Assembly: GCA_031399025.1 (NCBI GenBank)
Contig: JANNOJ010000071.1
Location: 1 to 22,630, forward strand
Reading direction: 5' to 3'
DNA: 22,630 nt
Source: CBDBZL01 sp031399025
GTDB lineage: Bacteria; Pseudomonadota; Alphaproteobacteria; Sphingomonadales; Sphingomonadaceae
Position 1 is the first letter of the stretch, and each line of letters starts with the position of its first letter. This document shows positions 15,992-22,630 of this stretch, piece after piece. The notes beneath the pieces were generated by a model, which worked only from the letters and a program-made list of their open reading frames with translations, ran no database searches and had not been told where the DNA came from. Made by a program: the position numbers and the translations under genes.

Positions 15992-16777
15992 CTAGCGCCC
16001 GGTGAACCGGGGCTCGCGCTTGGCGACGAAGGCGGCCATGCCCTCGGCCTTGTCGGCGGTGCCGAACAGCAGCTGGAACAGCCGCCGCTCGTGCCTGAGG
16101 CCCTGTTCCAGCGGCATCTCGAAGGCGGCCTCGACCAGTTCCTTGGCGGCCAGCGCCGCCAGCGGCGGCATCGCGGCGATCGTCGCGGCGGCGGCCAGCG
16201 CCTCGTCGAGCAGCGTCTCGTGCGGAACGACGCGCGCCACCAGCCCGCAGCGCTCCGCCTCGGCCGCATCGAGCGTGCGGCCGGTGAGCACCATGTCCAT
16301 CGCCGTTGCCTTGCCGACCGCGCGCGTCAGCCGCTGCGAGCCGCCCATACCCGGGACCACGCCGAGGGTGATCTCGGGCTGGCCGAACTTCGCCTGGTCG
16401 GAGGCGATGATGAAATCGGCCATCATCGCCAGCTCGCACCCCCCGCCCAGCGCCCAGCCGTTCACCGCGGCGATCCAGGGCTTGCGGATGGCGCGCGCGA
16501 ACTGGCTGGTCCAGCGCCCCAGGTAATCCTCGGCATAGGCGTCGGCGAGCGGCTTGGCCGCCATCTCCTTGATGTCGGCGCCGGCGGCGAAGGCCTTGCC
16601 CCCGCCGCCCGTCACCACCGCGCAGCGCTGGCCGGGATCGTCTCCGAAGGCGGCGAAGGCGGCGATCAGTTCCTCGAGCACCTGCGAATTGAGCGCGTTC
16701 AGGGCCTGCGGCCGATCGAGCGTGACCAGGCTCACCGCCCCGCGCGTCTCGACCAGGATGGTCTGGTAATCGGCCAT
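15992..16777 (-). CDS. Enoyl-CoA hydratase
   Basis: This crotonase-fold enzyme adds water to trans-2-enoyl-CoA in fatty-acid or phenylacetate-type degradation. The 261-residue product has the oxyanion-hole regions 'KAFAAGADIKEM' and 'ALGGGCELAMMADF', and both catalytic glutamates: Glu115 in GGGCE and Glu135 in FGQPEITLG. The end is the typical '...FVAKREPRFTGR'. These features fit a true short-chain enoyl-CoA hydratase rather than an isomerase or a dehalogenase. The start is fixed by GCAGGAG 7 nt upstream; an in-frame ATG 36 nt earlier is not needed. No other beta-oxidation gene is adjacent. Confidence 0.95.
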   Translation of the reverse strand: MADYQTILVETRGAVSLVTLDRPQALNALNSQVLEELIAAFAAFGDDPGQRCAVVTGGGGKAFAAGADIKEMAAKPLADAYAEDYLGRWTSQFARAIRKPWIAAVNGWALGGGCELAMMADFIIASDQAKFGQPEITLGVVPGMGGSQRLTRAVGKATAMDMVLTGRTLDAAEAERCGLVARVVPHETLLDEALAAAATIAAMPPLAALAAKELVEAAFEMPLEQGLRHERRLFQLLFGTADKAEGMAAFVAKREPRFTGR

Positions 16778-16948
16778 GGTGCGCTCCTGCGGCGGCGACT
16801 GGATGACCGCCACCCTAGGGCGCGCAGGCCGCCTCCCGCAAGGGCGCGCGCGGCGCCGGGCGCGGCGCAGGCAAGACTGGCGGCAGCCGCACGAAGCGCT
16901 TATGGCCGCTCCATCGACGGGCCGCCGCCCGTCTCACGGAGCCAGCCT

Positions 16949-17212
16949 ATGGGTAATTTTTCGATGATGCACTGGATCGTCGTGGCGATCGTGGTGCTGG
17001 TGCTGTTCGGCCGCGGCAAGATCTCGGAGACTATGGGCGATTTCGGCAAGGGCATGAAGGCCTTCAAGCGCGGCATGAGCGACGAGGAGCAGGCCCGGCT
17101 CCCGCCCGCGCAGAACGAGACGCTGACCCCGACCGCGCCCGGGGTGGGGACCGGGACCGCCACCGCGACGCCGGCGGGGGAAGCCGAGAGCTCGGGCGCC
17201 GAACGCCGCTGA
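16949..17212 (+). CDS. tatA: Sec-independent protein translocase subunit TatA
   Basis: TatA oligomerises to form the passage for folded proteins with twin-arginine signals. The 87-residue product has the family plan. A short periplasmic start is followed by a membrane helix at about 7-20 and the invariant Phe20-Gly21 hinge (LFGRGKI). The amphipathic helix comes next ('MGDFGKGMKAFKRGM'), and then a long low-complexity Pro/Thr/Ala/Glu tail. The frame is open far upstream but the ATG at 16949 starts the family sequence. It is not followed by tatB and tatC; a CorA-type gene comes 40 bp later. The small Tat-signal protein at 22186 is a candidate client of this pathway. Confidence 0.93.
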   Translation: MGNFSMMHWIVVAIVVLVLFGRGKISETMGDFGKGMKAFKRGMSDEEQARLPPAQNETLTPTAPGVGTGTATATPAGEAESSGAERR

Positions 17213-17252
17213 CCGCGGTCCGGCACCCCGCTCGGCGCGGGCCCCTGCGGTC

Positions 17253-18203
17253 ATGAGTTTCGTGCTTGCCGTCGGCGAGGCGAGCGTGCGCGAGCTGCCG
17301 GTGGGCGACCCCGCGGTGGCCGACCAGGACGGCTTTGTCTGGGAGCACTTCGAGCTGGCCGCTGGCGAGCGGATCGCGCTGCGGCGGCGCGAGCCGATCC
17401 CCGAGGTGGCGCTCGCCGCGCTGGCCGCCACCGAGACCCGGCCGCGCTGCGACCAGTTCGGCGATGGCGCGCTGGTCAATTTGCGCGGGCCGGCGCTGGA
17501 GCCGGGAACGGACACCGATCGGCTGGTATCGATCCGCATCTGGACCCGGCACGACCGGGTGGTTTCAGTCAGCCGCCGGACGCTCTCTGCAACCCCGGAC
17601 GTCGTGGCGGCGATGCGGGCCGGCGAACTCACCGATCCAGGCGATCTGGTCGCCGCCTTCGCCCGCCGGATCAGCGCCGAGCTCGACCCGCAGATCGCCG
17701 CACTGGGCGACCGCGTCGACGAATGCGAGCTGCAGATGGACCAGAGCGCGATCTACCAGCTGCGCCGCAAGATCGCCGCGAACCGCTCCGAGGCCATCGC
17801 CTTCCGCCGCTTCATCGCCCCCGACCGCGACGCGTTGGGCACGCTGGCGAACCTGCAGGTGGACTGGCTGTCGGACGAGGACCGGTTGCATATCCGCGAG
17901 GCGGCCGACCGGTTCGCCCGGATGGCCGAGGAACTGGAGGCGGTGCGCGAACGCTCGGCGCTGCTGCACGAGCAGCTGACCGATCTGCGCGCCGAGGTGA
18001 TCGACCAGCGCAGCCTGTCGATCGCGGTGATCGCCTTCATCTTCCTGCCGCTGACCTTCATCACCGGCCTGTTGGGCATGAATGTCGAGGGCATCCCCTT
18101 CGCGGCCGAGCCGTGGGCGTTCTGGGCCGTCTTGCTGCTGTGCGGGGTGATCGGCCTGGCGGTGTTCGGCTCCTTCGTGCTGGGCAACTGGCTGCGGCGC
18201 TGA
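17253..18203 (+). CDS. CorA-family divalent-cation transporter (ZntB-like)
   Basis: The 316-residue protein has a large cytoplasmic N-terminal domain (about 1-245) with a long charged helix at about 200-245. Two C-terminal membrane helices follow, TM1 at about 252-274 and TM2 at about 288-312. The selectivity motif Gly-Met-Asn is at residues 275-277 (GLLGMNVEGIP), followed by a short periplasmic loop. CorA pentamers carry Mg2+ and ZntB carries Zn2+ with protons; the 'GMNVEGIP' loop and the plain N-terminal domain fit the ZntB-like group better, but the ion is not certain. It follows tatA by 40 bp on the same strand and could share its transcript. Confidence 0.88.
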   Translation: MSFVLAVGEASVRELPVGDPAVADQDGFVWEHFELAAGERIALRRREPIPEVALAALAATETRPRCDQFGDGALVNLRGPALEPGTDTDRLVSIRIWTRHDRVVSVSRRTLSATPDVVAAMRAGELTDPGDLVAAFARRISAELDPQIAALGDRVDECELQMDQSAIYQLRRKIAANRSEAIAFRRFIAPDRDALGTLANLQVDWLSDEDRLHIREAADRFARMAEELEAVRERSALLHEQLTDLRAEVIDQRSLSIAVIAFIFLPLTFITGLLGMNVEGIPFAAEPWAFWAVLLLCGVIGLAVFGSFVLGNWLRR

Positions 18204-18512
18204 GCGCGGGCTGCCCGCCGGCCGGGGCGCTCGGGCCAGGAGACCTTTTCAGCTCAGATGATCTGTCTCACAATGGGACAGGGAAACCTTGATCCATCGG
18301 CATTCAGGCAAGTCAGCAGCACGAACCGTCGCTAATTGGAACGGCGGGAGCTTTGCATTCCCCTGTAAGCACTTGCGGTTTGCCTCGCGGTGGCGGGTTG
18401 CGCGGCTCGGACCTGATGGTGCGCGGCGGGAGCTAGGCAAATCCCGAACAAATCGTTACATAAGCCAGGTATCGCGCAGCGGGCGCGCGCCCGTTGCCGC
18501 AGAGGCCACTCG
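18204..18512. other. 309-bp intergenic region upstream of the five-gene redox cluster
   Basis: The region is visibly less GC-rich than its surroundings. It contains a 17-bp imperfect palindrome (18264-18280) and a 12-nt match to the B12-box core, GCCAGGAGACCT (18235-18246). No riboswitch body surrounds the latter. Open frames here (for example 18289-18516) lack family features and I do not call them genes. It most likely holds the promoter of the downstream cluster. Confidence 0.45.
18264..18280. promoter_or_regulatory. Imperfect palindrome, possible operator
   Basis: TGTCTCACAATGGGACA is a near-symmetric 17-mer with matching outer TGTC/GACA arms. It sits 233 bp upstream of the DCC-family gene. 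The size suits a dimeric regulator; which one cannot be told. Confidence 0.3.
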
Positions 18513-18947
18513 ATGACCGATCCAAGCCTGATCATCTATGACGGCGATTGCATCTTCTGTCAGAACTACGTGCGCTACACGCGATTGCGCGACGCGATCG
18601 GCCCGGTCGAACTCGTCGACGCAAGATCGGGCGACCGGCGGGTGGAACAGTACTGGCGCGACTACGATCTCAACGAGGGAATGCTGTTCGTCTATCGCGG
18701 CACGGTCCATCACGGGGCTGATGCCGTTCACATGCTGGCCAGTCTGTCGAGCCGGAGCGGCACGCTCAACCAGTTGAACGCGCGGGTATTCTCGCAGCCC
18801 TGGATGGCCAGGATGCTGTATCCCCTGCTGAAGGTCGGTCGCCGGGTGACCTTGTTCGCACGGGGTCGCGGACTGCTGCGGCGCCCGGACGAAAGTGCCC
18901 TTGCGCCCCGGCTGCATCCGCGCGACGCGGGCTCGATCGTGGAATGA
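18513..18947 (+). CDS. DCC-family (DUF393) thiol-disulfide oxidoreductase
   Basis: The 144-residue product begins 'SLIIYDGDCIFCQNYVR', the DCC-family signature, with the redox pair Cys13-x-x-Cys16 in a thioredoxin-like setting. The mid-region (GADAVHMLASLSS) also fits the family. The C-terminus is basic and Leu-rich (PLLKVGRRVTLFARGRGLLRR), so it may lie against the membrane. No signal peptide is present, so it should act on the cytoplasmic side. The ATG has AGAGG 8 nt upstream. DCC genes are repeatedly seen beside HTTM / gamma-carboxylase-like genes in bacteria, and here one follows (after a small gene), which supports a joint function. The biochemical role of the family is poorly known. Confidence 0.88.
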   Translation: MTDPSLIIYDGDCIFCQNYVRYTRLRDAIGPVELVDARSGDRRVEQYWRDYDLNEGMLFVYRGTVHHGADAVHMLASLSSRSGTLNQLNARVFSQPWMARMLYPLLKVGRRVTLFARGRGLLRRPDESALAPRLHPRDAGSIVE

Positions 18948-19029
18948 GCGCCGCGTGAAGGAGTGACCTAGACTGGCGCAAGGGCGGGATCCGCATGGCC
19001 GGTTAATCCAGCAAGCTTAAGGGGGGCCA

Positions 19030-19161
19030 GTGCGCACTCATGGACCAGACCCGGCCCTGTGGAAATCGGCCATCATCGCCGCGCTCGTGCTGCTGATGGC
19101 GCTCGGTCTGTTCGACGTGTTGTTCAACCTTCCGGTGGTCACCGGCGAGGTCCCCCAATGA
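19030..19161 (+). CDS. 43-residue single-pass membrane peptide
   Basis: A GTG-initiated frame, too short for usual gene cut-offs, encodes a peptide with a short polar N-terminus and a clear membrane helix at about 12-34 (from WKSAIIAALVLLMALGLFDV). A short polar tail ends VTGEVPQ. An AAGGGGGG run lies just upstream at Shine-Dalgarno distance, and its TGA overlaps the ATG of the next gene (ATGA), the usual sign of translational coupling. It lies between the DCC gene and the HTTM gene in the same direction. I know of no family for it. It could be a small subunit or regulator of the HTTM protein, or a coupling leader. Confidence 0.6.
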   Translation: MRTHGPDPALWKSAIIAALVLLMALGLFDVLFNLPVVTGEVPQ

Positions 19162-20663
19162 GCAGCGTGGCGACCGGCGGCGCCCCCGCCCCCGGCATCG
19201 TGGCGTGGATCTTCCACCCGGAAAAGACCGAGCGCGACGTGGCCGCGCGGCCGAGCGACGGGCTCGTCGTCTTCTCGGTGATGTGGGCGATGGCGATGAT
19301 GCTGAGCGCCGCCTCGCGCATCCAGATCCTGCGCGGCGACCAGGGGCTGCTCCTCGCCGGCCTGACCTGGGGCGTGATCGCCGCCGCCGCGCTCGTCCTC
19401 GTCAACCCGCGCCGGACACGGCTGCTGCTCCTCGTCACCGGGCTGATGCTGACACAATACGTGCTGCGCATGCCCGTATCATCCAACAACCAGACGATCG
19501 CCTTCTACATGAACGCGGCGATCTTCATCGCGGTGTTCGGCGAGGCGTGGCGGGTGCGCGGCGGGAAGCTCGATCGCGACGTGCCATTCGAGCAGCTGCG
19601 CGTGGTGGCGCGCGCCTTGTTGGCGACGATGTATGTCTACGGCATCTTCCACAAGCTCAACACCGGCTTCCTCGACCCCGAGGTCAGCTGCGCGACCGCG
19701 CTCTACCAGCCGCTTGCCCGGCCCTTCGGCCTCGCCGACAACCTCGCGGGCCAGTACCTGGCGATCGGCTCCACCTTCATCGTCGAGGCGATCGCGATCG
19801 TGTGCCTCTACTGGCGGCGCTACTTCTGGGTCGGCCTGCTGGTCAGCCTGCCGTTCCACTACGTGATCCCGATCTCGGGCTATTCGTGGTACATGGACTT
19901 CTCCAGCCTGGTGTTCGCGCTCTACATGCTGGCGGTGCCGCGCGAGGTGGCCGCGGGCCTCTATTCGACGGGCGTCTGGGCGGTGCGGCGGGTGCCGACC
20001 ATGCGCGCCGGGGTCTCGGCGGTGATCGCCCTGGCGCTGGTCTGGGGCCTGGCCGGGGCGGCGGTGATCGCCATCGCCACGTTCTTCTACCCGGGACGCG
20101 CGCTGGGCCTGTTGTGGCACTCGGCCTGGCTGATGGTCTGGACGCTGTTCGGCGGGCTGGCGATGATCTTCATCATGCGCGCCGCGCTGCTCGAACACCC
20201 CTACCGGGTGCCGGCCCAGAGCACCCGGCAGAGCTGGTGGGTCTACGCCCTGCCGGGCGTGCTGTTCGTGAGCGCGTTCTCGCCCTATGTGGGGCTCAAG
20301 ACCGAGAGCTCGATCGCCATGTTCAGCAATCTGCATACCGAAGGCGGGGTGAGCAACCACCTGCTGTTCCCCGAGCCGCCCTATCTGTTCGACTACCAGA
20401 CGAAGGTCGCCCGGGTGATCGATTCCAACGGCAAGACCGTCGTCCAGCAGTTCGCCAAGCCCGACATCGGCCTGGTCGAGCACGATATCGCGATCCGGCT
20501 GATCAACAATCCAGGCCTGTGGATCACCTACGAACTGGACGGACAGCGCTACGAGCGCGTCACCGGCGCAACCTTTCCCGGCTACCGGCCCAATTTCCTC
20601 GAACAGAAACTGCTCGACTTCAAGCCGGTCGACTGGGCACGTCCGAAGGTCTGTACGCATTGA
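19158..20663 (+). CDS. HTTM-domain membrane protein, vitamin K-dependent gamma-carboxylase-like
   Basis: The 501-residue protein has about ten predicted membrane segments (residues 35 to about 377) and a soluble C-terminal domain of about 120 residues. The central region 'YVYGIFHKLNTGFLDP' matches the HTTM family and aligns with the 'AGVKKLD' segment of human gamma-glutamyl carboxylase (GGCX). Lys166 falls on its catalytic base Lys218. A later segment, 'FHYVIPISGYSWYMDFSS', fits the second HTTM signature. GGCX uses reduced vitamin K, oxygen and CO2 to carboxylate glutamate; bacterial relatives have largely unknown substrates, and some may perform only epoxidation. The start overlaps the small upstream gene by 4 bp. 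No propeptide-bearing substrate gene was recognised in the window. Confidence 0.82.
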   Translation: MSSVATGGAPAPGIVAWIFHPEKTERDVAARPSDGLVVFSVMWAMAMMLSAASRIQILRGDQGLLLAGLTWGVIAAAALVLVNPRRTRLLLLVTGLMLTQYVLRMPVSSNNQTIAFYMNAAIFIAVFGEAWRVRGGKLDRDVPFEQLRVVARALLATMYVYGIFHKLNTGFLDPEVSCATALYQPLARPFGLADNLAGQYLAIGSTFIVEAIAIVCLYWRRYFWVGLLVSLPFHYVIPISGYSWYMDFSSLVFALYMLAVPREVAAGLYSTGVWAVRRVPTMRAGVSAVIALALVWGLAGAAVIAIATFFYPGRALGLLWHSAWLMVWTLFGGLAMIFIMRAALLEHPYRVPAQSTRQSWWVYALPGVLFVSAFSPYVGLKTESSIAMFSNLHTEGGVSNHLLFPEPPYLFDYQTKVARVIDSNGKTVVQQFAKPDIGLVEHDIAIRLINNPGLWITYELDGQRYERVTGATFPGYRPNFLEQKLLDFKPVDWARPKVCTH

Positions 20664-20759
20664 TGGCAGTTCGACCGGTATAGCTCGGGCGCCGCCGCAC
20701 CAGCGGGCAGGCGGGCAGGCGAACCGGCAAACGCGCCGCATCGGTGGAATTGGCGATAG

Positions 20760-22181
20760 ATGAGCTACGATGTTGTCGTCATCGGGACGGGGTTTGCCTC
20801 GTCCTTCTTCTTGAAGCAGTTCATCGGCTTGCGCCGCGGGCAGGACCGCATCCTGGTGCTCGAGCGCGGCCCGCTGCGCCGCCATGCCGAGCGGCTCGCC
20901 ACCCGGCTCGAGCCGAACGACGAGCGCCCCGGCGATTATTACCGGACCGAGGGGCTGGCGAGCAAGGATTGGAATTTCAGCATCGGCTTTGGCGGCTCGT
21001 CCAATTGCTGGTGGGGCAATACGCCGCGCTTCCTGCCCGCCGATTTCGCCATCGCCACCCGCTTCGGGCAGGGCCGCGACTGGCCGCTGGGCTATGACGA
21101 GATCGAGCCTTATTATGCCCAGGCCGAACAGCTGATGTTGATCTCGGGCTCGGACGAAGGCTATCCGCATCCCCGCTCGGCGCCCTTCCCCTTGCCCGCG
21201 CACAATCTCAGCCTTCCCGAGAAGGTGCTGCGCGAGGCCTATCCCGACCGCTATTTCCCGATGCCGTCAGCCCGGGCGAGCCGCCCTACGGCCACCCGCG
21301 CCCGGTGCTGCGCCAACGATGTCTGCTCGCTGTGCCCGGTCGGCGCCAAGTTCACGGTCGAGAACGGGCTGGGCGAGGTCTACCGCCACCGGAACGTGAC
21401 GCTGGTCACCGGCGCCCTGGTCCATTCGCTCGAAACCCAGGGCGGGCGGGTCACGGGGGTCGAGTACACGCATGCCGGCGAGCAGAAGCGGGCGGCCGGC
21501 GAGCTGGTGGTGCTGGGCGCCAATGCCCTGTTCAACCCCACCATCCTGGCCAATTCGGGCATGGACCATCCGCTGCTCGGCAAGCGCCTGCACGAGCAAT
21601 ACGGCCTGGTGGGGGATGCCTATCTGGAGGGCATGGACTCGTTCCAGGGTGGGACCTCGGTGACCGGGATCGGCACCATGCTGTGGGACGATGAGGAGCG
21701 GCGGCGGACGCTGGCGCCCGCGCTGCTCGAGACCAAGAGCGTGGGGATGATGCGGCTGGAGCCGGGCCGGTGGCGGCAGGTCCTGCCGATCCGGCTGGTC
21801 TACGAGGACATCCCGTCGGACGACAATTTCGTCGCTCCCGACCCGGCCGACCGGGACAAGCCGATCGCGCGGTTCAGCGGCTACAGCGATTACACGATGC
21901 GGTCGGCCGAGCGCGCCCAGGCCGATCTGGCAAAGCTCTTGGCGCCGCTGCCGGTGGAGCGGGTGGAATTGCGGCCCCTCTCGACCGAGGCGCATATCCA
22001 GGGCACCACGGTGATGGGCACAAACGCCGCGGACAGCATCGTCGATGCCGACTGCGTGCATCATCGCTACCGCAACCTGCTGGTCCTGGGCAGCTCGGTG
22101 TTTCCCAGCTGTTCGCCCGCCAACCCGACGCTGACGATCGCGGCCCTGTCGCTGCGGTCGGCGCAACGGCTGGTGGCGTGA
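20760..22181 (+). CDS. GMC-family FAD oxidoreductase with an iron-sulfur-type cysteine motif
   Basis: The 473-residue flavoprotein starts with a dinucleotide-binding loop (VVVIGTGFASSFF). It ends with the GMC signature, including the active-site pair His412 (AHIQGTTVMG) and Asn455 (ANPTLTIAAL). A cysteine cluster, CC-x4-C-x2-C at residues 183, 184, 189 and 192, resembles that of the catalytic subunit of bacterial membrane-bound FAD glucose dehydrogenases, where it carries a 3Fe-4S cluster. It has no signal peptide. Four nt after its stop comes a gene for a small Tat-signal protein, which in FAD-dehydrogenase complexes can carry the catalytic subunit across the membrane as a hitch-hiker. The substrate is unknown; sugar, alcohol or polyol are family possibilities. 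A cytochrome c partner was not seen in the window. Confidence 0.88.
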   Translation: MSYDVVVIGTGFASSFFLKQFIGLRRGQDRILVLERGPLRRHAERLATRLEPNDERPGDYYRTEGLASKDWNFSIGFGGSSNCWWGNTPRFLPADFAIATRFGQGRDWPLGYDEIEPYYAQAEQLMLISGSDEGYPHPRSAPFPLPAHNLSLPEKVLREAYPDRYFPMPSARASRPTATRARCCANDVCSLCPVGAKFTVENGLGEVYRHRNVTLVTGALVHSLETQGGRVTGVEYTHAGEQKRAAGELVVLGANALFNPTILANSGMDHPLLGKRLHEQYGLVGDAYLEGMDSFQGGTSVTGIGTMLWDDEERRRTLAPALLETKSVGMMRLEPGRWRQVLPIRLVYEDIPSDDNFVAPDPADRDKPIARFSGYSDYTMRSAERAQADLAKLLAPLPVERVELRPLSTEAHIQGTTVMGTNAADSIVDADCVHHRYRNLLVLGSSVFPSCSPANPTLTIAALSLRSAQRLVA

Positions 22182-22185
22182 GGCG

Positions 22186-22626
22186 ATGAAGATCTCGCGC
22201 AGGGCCCTGATCGGCGGCGGTGCGGCGGCGGCCGGCATCGCCGCGTTCGGGGGTTATCGGGTGCTGGGCCCGGGGCTGGATCGCGAAGGAACCATCGCCC
22301 GCTTCATCGCCCGCCACGTTCCGCAAGTGCGCGCCGACGACCGCGCGGTGACCACCTTCGCCAGCGAGGTGATGGGCATGGTCGAGAAGCGATTCGGGTG
22401 GAATCTCGACATGCACATGGCGCTGATCGCCAACCCGCTGCTGCAGCGGGCGCTCGATGGGGAGCAGCTGGTCGTCCATTCGGACCTGGAACGCATATTG
22501 GTGACGACCTTCCTGCGCTCGACCGATCTGCTGCTCTCGCCCGCGCCCGGTGGCCCAGTCAATTTCATTGCGATCGCCGATCCTTACGTCGCGGGCTGCA
22601 GCAATCCGCTCGCCGATTTGTCCTGA
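22186..22626 (+). CDS. Small twin-arginine-signal protein, candidate partner subunit of the GMC oxidoreductase
   Basis: The 146-residue product begins MKISRRALIGGGAAAAGIAAFGG, a twin-arginine signal (S-R-R-x-L-I) with an Ala/Gly core but no clear signal-peptidase site. It may therefore stay anchored by its helix. The mature part is mostly helical, with 'TTFASEVMGMVEKRF' and a C-terminal region 'VNFIAIADPYVAGCSN'. Size, signal and position directly after a GMC gene resemble the gamma subunit of FAD-dependent gluconate and glucose dehydrogenases, but I do not see enough shared residues to name it as that family. It starts 4 nt after the GMC stop with GAGG upstream. The gene is complete and ends 4 bp before the window edge, so later operon members may follow. 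Confidence 0.72.
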   Translation: MKISRRALIGGGAAAAGIAAFGGYRVLGPGLDREGTIARFIARHVPQVRADDRAVTTFASEVMGMVEKRFGWNLDMHMALIANPLLQRALDGEQLVVHSDLERILVTTFLRSTDLLLSPAPGGPVNFIAIADPYVAGCSNPLADLS

Positions 22627-22630
22627 CGGC

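Noticed and set aside
15311..16948. Long plus-strand open frame running from within rplA into tatA
   Set aside because: It is antisense to rplA, rplK and the hydratase, and only its last 87 codons encode a real protein (TatA).
18235..18246. Cobalamin riboswitch ahead of the DCC gene (GCCAGGAGACCT matches the B12-box core)
   Set aside because: The other conserved boxes would have to lie inside the CorA-type coding end and I do not see them at the right distances. The single box is best treated as chance or a relic.
18289..18516. 75-residue open frame before the DCC gene
   Set aside because: It has no family features and no good ribosome binding site, and it runs into the DCC start in another frame. 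The region looks regulatory.

Overview
The window looks like chromosome of a high-GC alphaproteobacterium, most likely Sphingomonadales (Sphingomonadaceae or Erythrobacteraceae type). The support is the very high GC content, a compact virB6-virB9-virB10-virB11 block, the style of the TonB-dependent receptor, TatA and PPK1 sequences, and the AGGA-type ribosome binding sites. No rRNA, tRNA, CRISPR array, insertion sequence or integrase was seen.

Layout. (1) 1-3421 (+): the distal end of a type IV secretion operon, with the C-terminal tail of a VirB6-like protein, then VirB9, VirB10 and VirB11, tightly packed. A perfect hairpin closes it. (2) 3491-7305 (+): polyphosphate kinase and exopolyphosphatase overlap by 4 bp, so synthesis and breakdown of polyphosphate are co-translated. 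(3) 7431-8762 (-): a DEAD-box RNA helicase, convergent with ppx, with a predicted promoter and a structured leader of about 160 nt. (4) 9275-13299 (+): a TonB-dependent receptor, a small IsdG-type monooxygenase with an intact Asn/Trp/His triad, and folD. (5) 13300-13560: an intergenic region with a terminator that faces the minus strand (possible small RNA) and three TTCACG repeats spaced exactly 11 bp apart, ahead of a CinA-type molybdopterin-binding-domain gene (+). (6) 14343-16777 (-): a small membrane protein, rplA and rplK, and an enoyl-CoA hydratase. (7) 16949-18203 (+): a stand-alone tatA and a CorA/ZntB-type transporter. (8) 18513-22626 (+): a five-gene cluster with no characterised counterpart that I can name.

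The last cluster is the most interesting part. It encodes a DCC-family thiol-disulfide oxidoreductase (CxxC), a 43-residue membrane peptide whose stop overlaps the next start, and a multi-spanning HTTM protein related to vitamin K-dependent gamma-carboxylase that keeps the active-site lysine. These are followed by a GMC flavoenzyme with a CC-x4-C-x2-C iron-sulfur-type motif and a small twin-arginine protein. The last two resemble the catalytic and small 'hitch-hiker' subunits of membrane-bound FAD sugar/alcohol dehydrogenases. My reading is a membrane redox module in which quinone, thiol and flavin chemistry feed a carboxylase-like or epoxidase-like membrane enzyme. Its substrate is unknown and the functional link is inference.
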